Assembly (NCBI RefSeq): GCF_049341065.1
Contig: NZ_JBMPIX010000006.1
Location: forward strand, 124,001 to 188,000
Length of the DNA: 64,000 bases
DNA from: Pacificoceanicola sp049341065
GTDB lineage: Bacteria; Pseudomonadota; Alphaproteobacteria; Rhodobacterales; Rhodobacteraceae
Reading direction: 5' to 3'
Below the pieces are notes generated by a model. The model saw only the letters and a program-made list of their open reading frames with translations, ran no database searches and was not told the origin of the DNA. Made by a program: the position numbers and the translations under genes. This document shows positions 44,689 through 53,479 of this stretch, in pieces. Every line of letters starts with the position of its first letter. The stretch's first letter is position 1.

Positions 44689-45347
44689 CCACGCTGCATC
44701 GGCTGAACGAGCACGCGCAGGAGTTTGGTCTGCGCCTGCGCGGCGCGTTGCACCCGGACAAGGCAGATGTCGCGCCCGACGGCTGCGAAACGCTGATCCT
44801 GCTTGGCCCTGACGAACCGGCCTTCTGGGCCATATTCAACGCCTCATCAGAATATACTGACGGGGCCGCCGACCCGCTGGACCGTTGGTCACAACGCGTT
44901 CTGGGGCATTTGGCCCGCGACTGGGGTGGGACAGCAATCTTCCCCTCGGACGGGCCGCCCTACCCGCCGTTTATCCGCTGGGCCGACCGCTCGGGGCAGG
45001 CCTGGCCTTCGCCTGTCGGGCTTTTGGTACATGACGCGGCGGGCCTGTTCATCAGCTATCGCGGTGCCATCGCCTTGCCGGAACGGGTGGAGCTTGACCC
45101 GCGCGGCGCTCGTCCTTGTGACACCTGCCCTCAACCCTGCACCAGCGCTTGCCCGGTGGGCGCATTGAGACCTGGCAAGCCCTACGATGTTCCGGTCTGC
45201 ATGGCGCATCTGCGCAGCCCTGACGGGACCGCTTGCCGAGATGGCTGCCTTGTCCGGCGCGCCTGTCCGGTCGTCCGCGCCTTCCAAAGATTGCCCGAGC
45301 AATCCGCTTTCCACATGGACGCCTTTCTGGGAGAGTGGCGCCCATGA
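44685..45347 (+). CDS. Ferredoxin-like 4Fe-4S protein
   Basis: 220 residues. The C-terminal third carries cysteine clusters CDTCPQPCTSACPVGAL and CRDGCLVRRACPV, resembling the 4Fe-4S part of QueG-type proteins, while the N-terminal part resembles the HGQueG-like fold without cobalamin motifs. Similar genes in roseobacters are annotated as ferredoxin; substrate unknown. It is coupled to argB and to the phosphatase gene by 4-base overlaps. Confidence 0.75.
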   Translation: MTTLHRLNEHAQEFGLRLRGALHPDKADVAPDGCETLILLGPDEPAFWAIFNASSEYTDGAADPLDRWSQRVLGHLARDWGGTAIFPSDGPPYPPFIRWADRSGQAWPSPVGLLVHDAAGLFISYRGAIALPERVELDPRGARPCDTCPQPCTSACPVGALRPGKPYDVPVCMAHLRSPDGTACRDGCLVRRACPVVRAFQRLPEQSAFHMDAFLGEWRP

Positions 45348-45832
45348 AACGACTTATCCTCATGCGTCACGCTAAATCCGACTGGTCCTTCAACCTTGAG
45401 GATCACGCCCGCCCGCTGAACGCGCGAGGCCAACGGTCAGCCAAAGCCTTGGGGGATTGGTTGCGGGCGCAGGGATACATACCGGACCAGATTCTGTGTT
45501 CGGACGCCCAGCGCACGCGCGAAACGCTGACGCTGACGGGAATCGAGGCACCAACCGAATACAGCCCCGCGCTGTATCTGGCCGATACGCGCACCATGGT
45601 GGACGCGCTGCGGGATGCCTCGGGAGGCACCGTGATGATGATCGCCCACAACCCCGGCACCTGCGCCGTCGCGCATGACCTGCTGCGCGAAAAGCCGGTA
45701 CACGACCGGTTTGATGACTGCCCCACCGGCGCGACGCTGGTTGCCGAGTTTGATATCGACACATGGGAAAAACTAGAGCCCGGCACGGGCCGGGCTCTGA
45801 ATTTTATCGTACCACGCGACTTGCTGTCGTAG
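45344..45832 (+). CDS. sixA: SixA-type histidine phosphatase
   Basis: 162 residues from ATG 45344. The RHAK motif (ILMRHAKSDW) holds the catalytic His; later MIAHNPG carries the second His. The family removes phosphate from phosphohistidine, including PTS components. A ten-pair hairpin (45775-45798) lies within the 3' coding end and is followed by GAATTTTAT, so it may double as a weak terminator. Confidence 0.87.
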   Translation: MKRLILMRHAKSDWSFNLEDHARPLNARGQRSAKALGDWLRAQGYIPDQILCSDAQRTRETLTLTGIEAPTEYSPALYLADTRTMVDALRDASGGTVMMIAHNPGTCAVAHDLLREKPVHDRFDDCPTGATLVAEFDIDTWEKLEPGTGRALNFIVPRDLLS

Positions 45833-45856
45833 GGGCGGGTTTCCCGAAAGCCCCTG

Positions 45857-46642
45857 TCAGTGGCCGAGGATTTGGCTTAGGAACAGCTTGGTCCGTTCGT
45901 TCTGCGGGTTGTTGAAGAACTCTTCGGGTTCGTTCTGTTCGACAATCTGGCCCTGATCCATAAAGATCACGCGGTTTGCCACCTGACGGGCAAAACCCAT
46001 TTCGTGCGTCACGCAGAGCATGGTCATGCCCTCTTCGGCCAGTTCCACCATGGTATCCAGAACTTCCTTGATCATCTTCGGGTCCAGCGCTGAGGTCGGT
46101 TCGTCGAACAGCATGATGCGCGGGCGCATACAAAGCGAGCGGGCAATGGCCACACGCTGCTGCTGACCACCAGAAAGCTGACCGGGATATTTGTCGGCCT
46201 GTTCCGGGATTTTCACCTTGGCAAGGAAATGCATCGCGATTTCCTCGGCCTCTTTCTTGGGTGTCTTGCGCACCCAGATCGGAGCCAGCGTGCAGTTTTC
46301 AAGGATCGTCAGATGCGGAAAGAGGTTGAAGTGCTGAAAGCACATGCCGACCTCGGATCGGATCTTGTCGATGTTCTTGATGTCCGAGGACAGCACCGTT
46401 CCATCGACCTCGATCCGGCCTTTCTGGTGCTCCTCCAGTGCGTTGATGCAACGGATCAGCGTGGACTTGCCCGACCCGGACGGCCCGGCGATGACGATCC
46501 GCTCACCGCGATAGACGGTCAGGTCGATGTCGCGCAGAACGTGGAAGGTGCCGTACCACTTGTTCATGTTCTGGATGGAAATGGCGACCTCGTCGGACAC
46601 CTGCATCTGGACGTTGTGCGTATCGGGAAGAACTTCGTTCAT
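45857..46642 (-). CDS. aapP: Amino-acid ABC transporter ATPase AapP
   Basis: 261 residues from ATG 46642. Walker A GPSGSGKST, signature LSGGQQQRVAIAR, Walker B IMLFDEPTSALD and switch CVTHEMGFARQVANRV are those of the polar amino-acid HisP/GlnQ family. It powers the AapQM permease. A 47-base gap separates it from aapM. Confidence 0.93.
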   Translation of the reverse strand: MNEVLPDTHNVQMQVSDEVAISIQNMNKWYGTFHVLRDIDLTVYRGERIVIAGPSGSGKSTLIRCINALEEHQKGRIEVDGTVLSSDIKNIDKIRSEVGMCFQHFNLFPHLTILENCTLAPIWVRKTPKKEAEEIAMHFLAKVKIPEQADKYPGQLSGGQQQRVAIARSLCMRPRIMLFDEPTSALDPKMIKEVLDTMVELAEEGMTMLCVTHEMGFARQVANRVIFMDQGQIVEQNEPEEFFNNPQNERTKLFLSQILGH

Positions 46643-46689
46643 ATCTTCCACTCCTTTTCTAGCGCTACCGCTTTCGCAGCTTGAGCGCG

Positions 46690-47988
46690 TTATCGATGAT
46701 CGGTGGCAAGCTGACGCTCCAGCCACTGCGAATATTGCGAAATGCCGTAGCAGACCGGGAAGAACATCAGGATCGCGAAACCCCAAAGCTCCCAGTAGAC
46801 GCCGTTCCATTCGGTCGAGGCGAGGATCGGCCCGCGGATCATTCCTACGAGGTCGAACATCGAGATGACCGAGACAAGCGTGGTGTCCTTGAACAGGCCA
46901 ACAGCGACGTTCACGATGCCGGGGATCGAGATCTTCAGCGCCTGCGGCATGATGATCAGACGCATGGATTGCGCGTAATCAAGGCCAAGGCTGTCTGCGG
47001 CTTCGTACTGGCCCTTTGGCAGTGCTGCCAGGCCCCCACGGATCACCTCGGCAATATAGGCCGATGAGAACATCGTGATCATGATGATCACCCGCAGGAT
47101 CAAGTCAAAGTTGGTGCCCGGGGGCAGGAAGTAGGCCAGAACCACGTTTGCCACGAAAAGCAGGGTGATCAGCGGCACGCCGCGAATGAATTCGATAAAA
47201 ACGACGCAAATCCACTTGATGATCGGCATGTGCGACTGGCGGCCCAGCGCCAGCAGGATGCCGATGGGCAGCGACAACGACACGCAGACCACGCCAAGGA
47301 TAAAGTTCAGCATGAACCCGCCCATGTCGCGCGAGGGCACCGGTTCAAGCGCAAGGAAACCGGACATGGCGCCCGAGATAAAGCCGCCGATGAACCAAAC
47401 CACAAAGGCCGAGAAGACCGCTGCGAAAAGGGCCCCGGCAAAGCTATTAGGCTCGATCTTTTTGAAGAACATATAGCCGACGATAAAGCCAACCAGCGCT
47501 ATGATCGGTGTCAGGACCGTGCCCCCCCAGATCAGCCAGAAGGCCAGAAAGGGATAGAGCGCCGTGAACAGCAGCACCTTGCGCGGGACGTACATCGCGA
47601 AAAGCAGCGGGGCCGCGGCGACAAACAAAAGAACAAAGGCCAGCGTCGGACGCCAGTATTGTGTCTCGGGATACTTGAACCCGAACAGCAGTTGGTTCCA
47701 GCGTTCTGTCAGAACCGAGAAACAGCCCCCTGTCGCACCATCCAGAATTTCGCGGCATTCAGCGAGCGAGTCGGTTGACCAGACACCGCCAAGGAACCAC
47801 GGCAGGAAACCTGCGAGGATCTTGTAGATCAGGAACAGAGCCACAAGCGTCAGGATCGCATTGAACCAGTCAGGAAACAGGTTGGACCGCACCCATTTGA
47901 CGGCTCCCGCCTCGGAGGCAGGCGGCGCCTGCTGCGGCAGAATGGTGTCGCGCACGTAAGCGACAGTTTGTGCATGCGTGTCACTCAT
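46690..47988 (-). CDS. aapM: Amino-acid ABC transporter permease AapM
   Basis: 432 residues with about eight membrane helices. The EAA-like loop AALPKGQYEAADSLGLDYAQSMRLIIMPQALKISIPG is clear. The long N-terminus, with extra helices, is typical of the Aap general L-amino-acid system. It starts one base after the aapQ stop. Confidence 0.92.
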   Translation of the reverse strand: MSDTHAQTVAYVRDTILPQQAPPASEAGAVKWVRSNLFPDWFNAILTLVALFLIYKILAGFLPWFLGGVWSTDSLAECREILDGATGGCFSVLTERWNQLLFGFKYPETQYWRPTLAFVLLFVAAAPLLFAMYVPRKVLLFTALYPFLAFWLIWGGTVLTPIIALVGFIVGYMFFKKIEPNSFAGALFAAVFSAFVVWFIGGFISGAMSGFLALEPVPSRDMGGFMLNFILGVVCVSLSLPIGILLALGRQSHMPIIKWICVVFIEFIRGVPLITLLFVANVVLAYFLPPGTNFDLILRVIIMITMFSSAYIAEVIRGGLAALPKGQYEAADSLGLDYAQSMRLIIMPQALKISIPGIVNVAVGLFKDTTLVSVISMFDLVGMIRGPILASTEWNGVYWELWGFAILMFFPVCYGISQYSQWLERQLATDHR

Positions 47989-47989
47989 G

Positions 47990-49210
47990 TCAGCGCTCCT
48001 TCAACCGAACGGTGTTGTTGTAGACGTTCATGATTGTCGAAATCGACAGGCTGATGATCAGATAGAAGAGCATCAGCAGCAGCACACACTCGATGGCGCG
48101 GCCGGTCTGGTTCAGCGTAATGCCGCCCAGCGTCCCGGTCAGATCCATGTAGCCAACGGCAATGGCCAGCGAGGAGTTCTTGGTCAGGTTCAGGTACTGC
48201 GAGATGACCGGCGGAATAATGACGCGCAGCGCTTGCGGCAAGATCACGAGGTTCATGATCCGCCCCGGACGCAGACCAAGGCTGGCTGCGGCTTCGGTCT
48301 GCCCACTGCTGATCGCGAGGATACCGGCGCGCACGTTTTCGGCGATGAAGGCGGCGGTATAGATCGAAAGCGCCAGCCAAAGCGCGACAAACGAGCCGAG
48401 GATCGCGGTGCCGCCCTGCAGGTTGAAGCGGTTGGCGAGCGGGTCGGGCCGGTCCAGCGTGATCGGCTGGCCGAGAATTAAGAAGACGACGAGCGCCGGC
48501 AGGATGAGGATCGCCAGAGACGGCCACCCCATCGGCAGCAGCTTGCCTGTGTCATAGAGCAGCTTCGTGGCGTAGCGGCGATAGGCAAAAACACCGATGA
48601 TGGACGCGAGAAAGACCCCAAGCACCACCCATCCGGCGGGTTCGAACACCAACGCCGGAACATAGACACCGCGGTTGGTAAAGGCGATCATGCCAAATAT
48701 CAGGTTCCGTTCGGGATCTTCGCCGAGGTAATCCCGCGCAGAGGGCATGACTGCGGTCATCACGAAGTAGATGATCAGGATCCAGATCAGCACCGGCACA
48801 TTGCGGAAGATCTCGACATAGACGGCCATGAGCTTGGAGATCAGCCAGTTCTTCGAAAGGCGCAGAACGCCGACAATCACACCGATGACCGTGGCAAAGA
48901 AACAGCCCAGAACAGCGACAAGTAACGTATTGAGCACACCGACCATCGCGGCCCGCAAATGCGTAGACTGGCTATCGTACTCGATCAGGCGCTGGTTGAT
49001 GTCATAGCCGGCAGGCTCGCCAAGAAATCCGTAACTGATGTTCAGACCGGCAGCGGCAAGGTTCTCGATCAGGTTCAAACCCAGATAGGACATCAGGCCA
49101 ATCAGGCAGAACAGTGCGATGAACTGGAAAGTATAGGAACGGTAGCGGGTGTCGTTTATCAGCTGAGAAAGCCGAAACGACTCGACCGGTGGGTCGGTGA
49201 GCGTCGACAT
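47990..49210 (-). CDS. aapQ: Amino-acid ABC transporter permease AapQ
   Basis: 406 residues, about eight helices, with the permease loop SGQTEAAASLGLRPGRIMNLVILPQALRVIIPP. Large loops between helices are typical of AapQ. It follows a terminator placed after aapJ, so its transcription depends on read-through. Confidence 0.92.
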   Translation of the reverse strand: MSTLTDPPVESFRLSQLINDTRYRSYTFQFIALFCLIGLMSYLGLNLIENLAAAGLNISYGFLGEPAGYDINQRLIEYDSQSTHLRAAMVGVLNTLLVAVLGCFFATVIGVIVGVLRLSKNWLISKLMAVYVEIFRNVPVLIWILIIYFVMTAVMPSARDYLGEDPERNLIFGMIAFTNRGVYVPALVFEPAGWVVLGVFLASIIGVFAYRRYATKLLYDTGKLLPMGWPSLAILILPALVVFLILGQPITLDRPDPLANRFNLQGGTAILGSFVALWLALSIYTAAFIAENVRAGILAISSGQTEAAASLGLRPGRIMNLVILPQALRVIIPPVISQYLNLTKNSSLAIAVGYMDLTGTLGGITLNQTGRAIECVLLLMLFYLIISLSISTIMNVYNNTVRLKER

Positions 49211-49300
49211 ATGTTAATCCCTGTTTCGTCCGCAATTATCGTAACCTGCGGTTGCCCCGCTCTGCGTGTCACGGCGGAATTCTCGTTGTTCTTAAAGAGA

Positions 49301-49329
49301 AAAAGGGCGCGGATGACCCGCGCCCTTTT
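49301..49329 (-). terminator. Intra-operon terminator/attenuator between aapJ and aapQ
   Basis: A perfect twelve-pair stem (AAAAGGGCGCGG with CCGCGCCCTTTT, loop of five) lies 11 bases past the aapJ stop, with T-run on the minus strand. It should raise the ratio of binding protein to permease. Confidence 0.8.
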
Positions 49330-49340
49330 CTTTGGTCAAT

Positions 49341-50357
49341 TTAACGGAACGGCGGAGTGTAAAGCAGGCCGCCTTCGGTCCAGAGCGCGTTCAGGCCGCG
49401 CGACAGACCAATCGGGGTGTTCTCGCCGATGTTCTTTTCGAACAGTTCGCCGTAGTTGCCACCGGCCTTGATGGCACGAACGGCCCAATCGGAATCAAGA
49501 CCAAGCATCTCACCAAGGTTGCCCTCGGTGCCAAGAAGGCGGTTGATCTCGGGGTTCTGCGTGCCAGCCTTCAGCTCGTCGATGTTGGCCGAGGTGACGC
49601 CCAGCTCTTCGGCTGCGATCAGCGCGTTCAGCGTCCAGCGTGCGATGTCGCCCCACTCATTGTCGCCATGACGGACCAGCGGGCCGAGCGGCTCTTTCGA
49701 GATGATCTCGGGCAGAACCACGTGCTCGCTCGGGTTTTCAAAGGCGGCGCGGGTCGCTGCAAGGCCAGAGGCGTCCGTGGTGTACACGTCGCAGGCACCT
49801 TCCAGGTACAACGGCTGAGCTTCGGCGTTGGTTTCGATCGGAACCGGCTCGTAGCTGATGTTGTTGGCGCGGAAGAAGTCCGCGAGATTCAGCTCGGTGG
49901 TGGTGCCGGTCTGGATACAGACGGTCGCGCCATCAAGTTCCTTTGCAGAGGAAACACCCAGCGCCTTGGGCACCATAAAGCCCTGACCGTCGTAGTAGTT
50001 GATCCCGACGAATTCGAACTTCAGGTCCACGTCGCGCGAGAAAGTCCAAGTCGTGTTACGGGCCAGCAGATCGATCTCGCCCGAGGCGAGTGCGGTGAAA
50101 CGCGTTTTGCCGGTGGTCGGAACGAATTCAACAGCGGTCGCATCGCCCAGCACGGCAGCGGCGACTGCGCGGCAGACGCCAACGTCAAATCCATCCCATT
50201 CGCCATTCGCATCCGGCGCGGCAAACCCGACCAGACCAGTCGTCACACCGCAGTTCAACTTGCCGCGCGCTTTCACATCGTCCAGCGTCGCAGCAGAAGC
50301 CGCAGTGGCGGCAAGGCCTGCAACGGTCAGTGCGCCAAGGATTACGGTTCTTTTCAT
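49341..50357 (-). CDS. aapJ: Amino-acid ABC transporter periplasmic binding protein AapJ
   Basis: 338 residues from ATG 50357. Signal peptide (TVILGALTVAGLAATAASA), then the SBP_bac_3 fold: LNCGVTTGLVGFAAPDANGEWDGFDVGVCRAVAAAVLG, and an LDGATVCIQTGTTTELNL motif. It binds general L-amino acids. The 213 bases upstream (50358-50570) carry no gene and should hold the promoter. Confidence 0.94.
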   Translation of the reverse strand: MKRTVILGALTVAGLAATAASAATLDDVKARGKLNCGVTTGLVGFAAPDANGEWDGFDVGVCRAVAAAVLGDATAVEFVPTTGKTRFTALASGEIDLLARNTTWTFSRDVDLKFEFVGINYYDGQGFMVPKALGVSSAKELDGATVCIQTGTTTELNLADFFRANNISYEPVPIETNAEAQPLYLEGACDVYTTDASGLAATRAAFENPSEHVVLPEIISKEPLGPLVRHGDNEWGDIARWTLNALIAAEELGVTSANIDELKAGTQNPEINRLLGTEGNLGEMLGLDSDWAVRAIKAGGNYGELFEKNIGENTPIGLSRGLNALWTEGGLLYTPPFR

Positions 50358-50570
50358 GTTAACCTCTTCCTGTTTTTCCCACCTCAAGGGCGGTTTTGGA
50401 TGCCTGCATCGCAGGCGCTCATTAACAAAGGACAGACAAAATCGTCCAATAGGCAAGAGTTTGGGCGGATTCCTGCTGTAAGGTCAACCCAAGATGCCTA
50501 GTAAACTGGCGCTAATAACCTGATTGCCCAAAGGTCAATCGCCCGATTTCCACTCGGTTCTGCCCTTGGA

Positions 50571-51278
50571 TCAGCGTGCCAAGTGGTAAAACCGGGAAGC
50601 GTGCAGGAATTCGGCCCTTTTGTACTCAGCCAATTGACTTGCCTCATCATCCTTGCCCCACTGCTCTTCTTGCCAGGTCTCATCGACGCGCGAAAGCAGC
50701 CAGATATCCCCGGCCGGAAGGTAGGCATGAGCGGCGGCAAACCCCAGCACCAAAGAGCCGGACAAAGACACCAAGTCGTGAAAGGCAGCGAGCTCAAATG
50801 GACTGAGGTCATGCACCTGCGCGGCCAGCCGGGTCAGCGACTCGGGCGACTGCGGCGCGTGGATCACACCGGTTCTGGGTTCCAGCCGGGCTCCCAGCGC
50901 CTCGTCGGCCCAATCAAGAACCGGATCCCAGGCATGTGCCTGCCGGGCAATCAATTCTTCGGGATGCGCGGCGCGATAGCACAGCAAATCTGCGTCGCCA
51001 TAGGCGGCCAACATCTCTGCCACTTCGGCGTGTTGCGTCGCAACCTTGTCGAGCGCAGAATTCGCCGTGCGGGTAAAGGGCATGGTCGCCGGGTTGACCT
51101 TGTCCTCTTGGGCCTGCCATTCGGCCGCAATTTCACTGGCCAGCGCTTCGGTCGGAACAACCAATGGGGTCTTGGCCGGCGTCTTGACGCCGCGCCCATC
51201 CAGAAGAACGGTATAGCCGCCCTCTGCGGGATGAATGTCCGTATTTTGCCAAAAGCGTTTCGGGGCCCATTCGCTCAT
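50571..51278 (-). CDS. ATP12-family chaperone
   Basis: 235 residues with the family opening KRFWQNTDIHPAEGGYTVLLDGRGVKTPA and ending DETWQEEQWGKDDEA. In mitochondria ATP12 binds the F1 alpha subunit; alphaproteobacteria have this homologue, probably for F1F0 assembly. It follows the HAD gene by two bases. Confidence 0.92.
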   Translation of the reverse strand: MSEWAPKRFWQNTDIHPAEGGYTVLLDGRGVKTPAKTPLVVPTEALASEIAAEWQAQEDKVNPATMPFTRTANSALDKVATQHAEVAEMLAAYGDADLLCYRAAHPEELIARQAHAWDPVLDWADEALGARLEPRTGVIHAPQSPESLTRLAAQVHDLSPFELAAFHDLVSLSGSLVLGFAAAHAYLPAGDIWLLSRVDETWQEEQWGKDDEASQLAEYKRAEFLHASRFYHLAR

Positions 51279-51280
51279 GG

Positions 51281-51952
51281 TCAGTGCTCCAGTAACTCAA
51301 GTATCGCGGCCTCGAGGGCAACGGCGTCCTGCACCAGACGATCCGCGCCAGCAAGCGCCTGTGCCGGGTGATAGCCCCAGCCAACGGCGATGGCCTTCAG
51401 GCCCGCCGCACGGGCCATGTCCATATCATAAGAGGTGTCGCCGATCATCACGGCATGTTCGCGCGCGACCCCGGCTTCGGACAGTGCCGTCATCAGCATC
51501 GAGGGGTGCGGTTTCGAGGGGTGATCATCTGCCACTTGCGTCGTGACAAAAAAACGGCGCAACTCGAGGCTGTCCAGAAGCGCGTCCAGCCCGCGGCGGG
51601 ACTTGCCTGTCGCGACCCCCAGCAGCAATTCGTCCTGCTGGTGCAAACGCTCCAACAGCGCGGCGATCCCGGGATACAGCGGTGAAGCCCCGGCGCCACC
51701 GCTTTGGCGCAGCTCGAAATAGCGCTGCTTGTAGGCTTCGACCATCTGCCCGAGAGCGTGTTCATCCTGCTCAGGCGCCAGAGCCGCAACGGCTTTAGGC
51801 AGAGAAAGGCCAACAATCCCAAGGATTTCGGCACGGGTGGGCGCGGGCTGGTCAACCGCGGCAAAAGCCGCCGCCATTGCCCCAAGGATATCGCCCTGAC
51901 TGTCGACAAGCGTGCCGTCAACGTCAAAGACCACCAGTTTCAGCTCGCTCAT
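51281..51952 (-). CDS. HAD-IA family hydrolase (phosphoglycolate-phosphatase-like)
   Basis: 223 residues with HAD motif I VVFDVDGTLVDSQ, motif II GVATGKSRRG, and motif III/IV with MIGDTSYDMDMARAAG. It dephosphorylates a small phosphometabolite; the substrate is not known. It overlaps the RluA gene by four bases. Confidence 0.9.
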   Translation of the reverse strand: MSELKLVVFDVDGTLVDSQGDILGAMAAAFAAVDQPAPTRAEILGIVGLSLPKAVAALAPEQDEHALGQMVEAYKQRYFELRQSGGAGASPLYPGIAALLERLHQQDELLLGVATGKSRRGLDALLDSLELRRFFVTTQVADDHPSKPHPSMLMTALSEAGVAREHAVMIGDTSYDMDMARAAGLKAIAVGWGYHPAQALAGADRLVQDAVALEAAILELLEH

Positions 51953-53010
51953 TGCAAAGCCTCGAAGGGATCGTCAGCGGCAAAGCTTTCTTCCCAGCCA
52001 AGCGTGTCCCAGCTGTGGGCCATATGCTCTGGCAAGGCGGCGGTCACGGTGATCTCTTTGTGGGTGATCGGATGTTCGAAGGTCATCGACCGCGCGTGCA
52101 GATGCAGCTTTTTCGAGATCACGCCACCCAGTTGCGCGCCCCAGCCATCGCCAAGGTTTTCCTGACCGGAGCCACCATACTTACCGTCACCGATGATCGG
52201 GTGCCCGATCTCGGCCATATGGGCGCGCAATTGGTGGGTACGTCCCGTAAGTGGTTCCATCGCCACCCATGCGGCACGGCTGGCGACGCGGTAGAGCGTG
52301 GCATAAAGCGTATGAGCCCGCTTTGCGCCCGGCGTCGCGTTCATCTCGCGCGGATGCACGGCAATCATCTTTTCGCCTTCGCCCTTGTGGCCATGACCCG
52401 GCGCCTTGACCAGACCAAAGCGGATTTCACCAAGGTAAGGCGTGGGGACCCCAGCGACGAGCGCCCAGTAGATCTTGCGGGTTTCGCGGTGGCGGAGCGA
52501 GGCTGTCAGGCCTTTTGCTGCCTCGCGCGTGCGGGCCAGAAGAAGTACGCCAGAGGTGTCCTTGTCCAGCCGGTGGACAAGGCGCGGCTTTTCCTCAAGG
52601 CCAAATCGCAGCGCTTCGGCAAGGCCGTCAACATGCTTCACCTGCTTGCTGCCACCTTGGGTCGGGAGGCCCGGTGGTTTGTTCAGCGCAATGACAAAGT
52701 CATCCTTGTAGATCACACAATTGCGGATCATCTCGGCATCGGCGGCGCTGATCTTGGCCTCAGGCTTGGCCTTGGCGGCTTGTTCCGCGGCGACCTGTTC
52801 GGGTTCTGGCAGTGGCGGGATACGGACCTGCTGGCCAACCTCAAGGCGGCTGGAGGCCTTGACGCGGCCGCCGTCCACACGCACCTCGCCCTTGCGGCAC
52901 ATCTTTTCGATGCGGCCCTGCGAAACGTGCGGGAAAAGCCGTTTGAGCCAGCGGTCAAGGCGCTGATCCCCGTCGCCGGGGCCGACTGTGATGGTCTGAA
53001 CGCGGCTCAT
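51949..53010 (-). CDS. RluA-family 23S rRNA pseudouridine synthase (RluC-like)
   Basis: 353 residues. N-terminal S4 domain (QRLDRWLKRLFPHVSQGRIEKMCRKGEVRVDG) and catalytic domain with RLVHRLDKDTSGVLLLAR, where the Asp is the nucleophile, and LTGRTHQLRAHMAEIGHPIIGD. An S4-RluA layout of this kind suits RluC or RluD; the target uridines are not certain. Confidence 0.9.
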   Translation of the reverse strand: MSRVQTITVGPGDGDQRLDRWLKRLFPHVSQGRIEKMCRKGEVRVDGGRVKASSRLEVGQQVRIPPLPEPEQVAAEQAAKAKPEAKISAADAEMIRNCVIYKDDFVIALNKPPGLPTQGGSKQVKHVDGLAEALRFGLEEKPRLVHRLDKDTSGVLLLARTREAAKGLTASLRHRETRKIYWALVAGVPTPYLGEIRFGLVKAPGHGHKGEGEKMIAVHPREMNATPGAKRAHTLYATLYRVASRAAWVAMEPLTGRTHQLRAHMAEIGHPIIGDGKYGGSGQENLGDGWGAQLGGVISKKLHLHARSMTFEHPITHKEITVTAALPEHMAHSWDTLGWEESFAADDPFEALQ

Positions 53011-53381
53011 GTGGCGATACTCCGGGCGATGAGAAGGCCAGCGACAAGCGCGGCCAGAGACAGGACAAGCGAGGCCGCGACATAGGTGCCGGCAGTGACG
53101 ATCTGGCCGCGCTCGTACAGTGTAATGGCATCCAGAGAGAATGCCGAGAAGGTGGTGAAACCGCCGAGAAGGCCCGTCATCAGGAAAGGCGCATAGCGGT
53201 TGCCGCCCAAATGGGCTAGCGCGACGACCAGAACGCCCATGGCGAAAGAGCCGACGACATTCACGATCAGCGTGCCCCAGGGGAACCCCCTTCCAAGAAG
53301 ATGGGATGCCGTGAGACCGGTCAGATAACGGGCGCTGGCGCCGATGGCGCCGCCGAGGGCGACTTGGAGAAGGGGTGTCAT
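53007..53381 (-). CDS. crcB: Fluoride efflux channel CrcB/Fluc
   Basis: 124 residues from ATG 53381, four membrane helices. GGAIGASARYLTG, the GTLIVNVVGSFAMG stretch with the pore Asn, and GGFTTFSAFS (the Phe-box and Na+ site) are the Fluc hallmarks. It overlaps the RluA gene by four bases. No fluoride riboswitch is evident in the 98-base gap before it. Confidence 0.94.
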   Translation of the reverse strand: MTPLLQVALGGAIGASARYLTGLTASHLLGRGFPWGTLIVNVVGSFAMGVLVVALAHLGGNRYAPFLMTGLLGGFTTFSAFSLDAITLYERGQIVTAGTYVAASLVLSLAALVAGLLIARSIAT

Positions 53382-53479
53382 TGGGCTGCTGTCGCGCGTG
53401 TGGCGCAGGTTGTCAAGATTCGGGGGCTCTGCCCCCGGACCCCCGAGGTATTTTGGGCCCAAAGAAGCCAGGTCGCGGA

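Noticed and set aside
53382..53479. Possible fluoride riboswitch before crcB
   Set aside because: No pseudoknot pattern was convincing in the 98-base gap.
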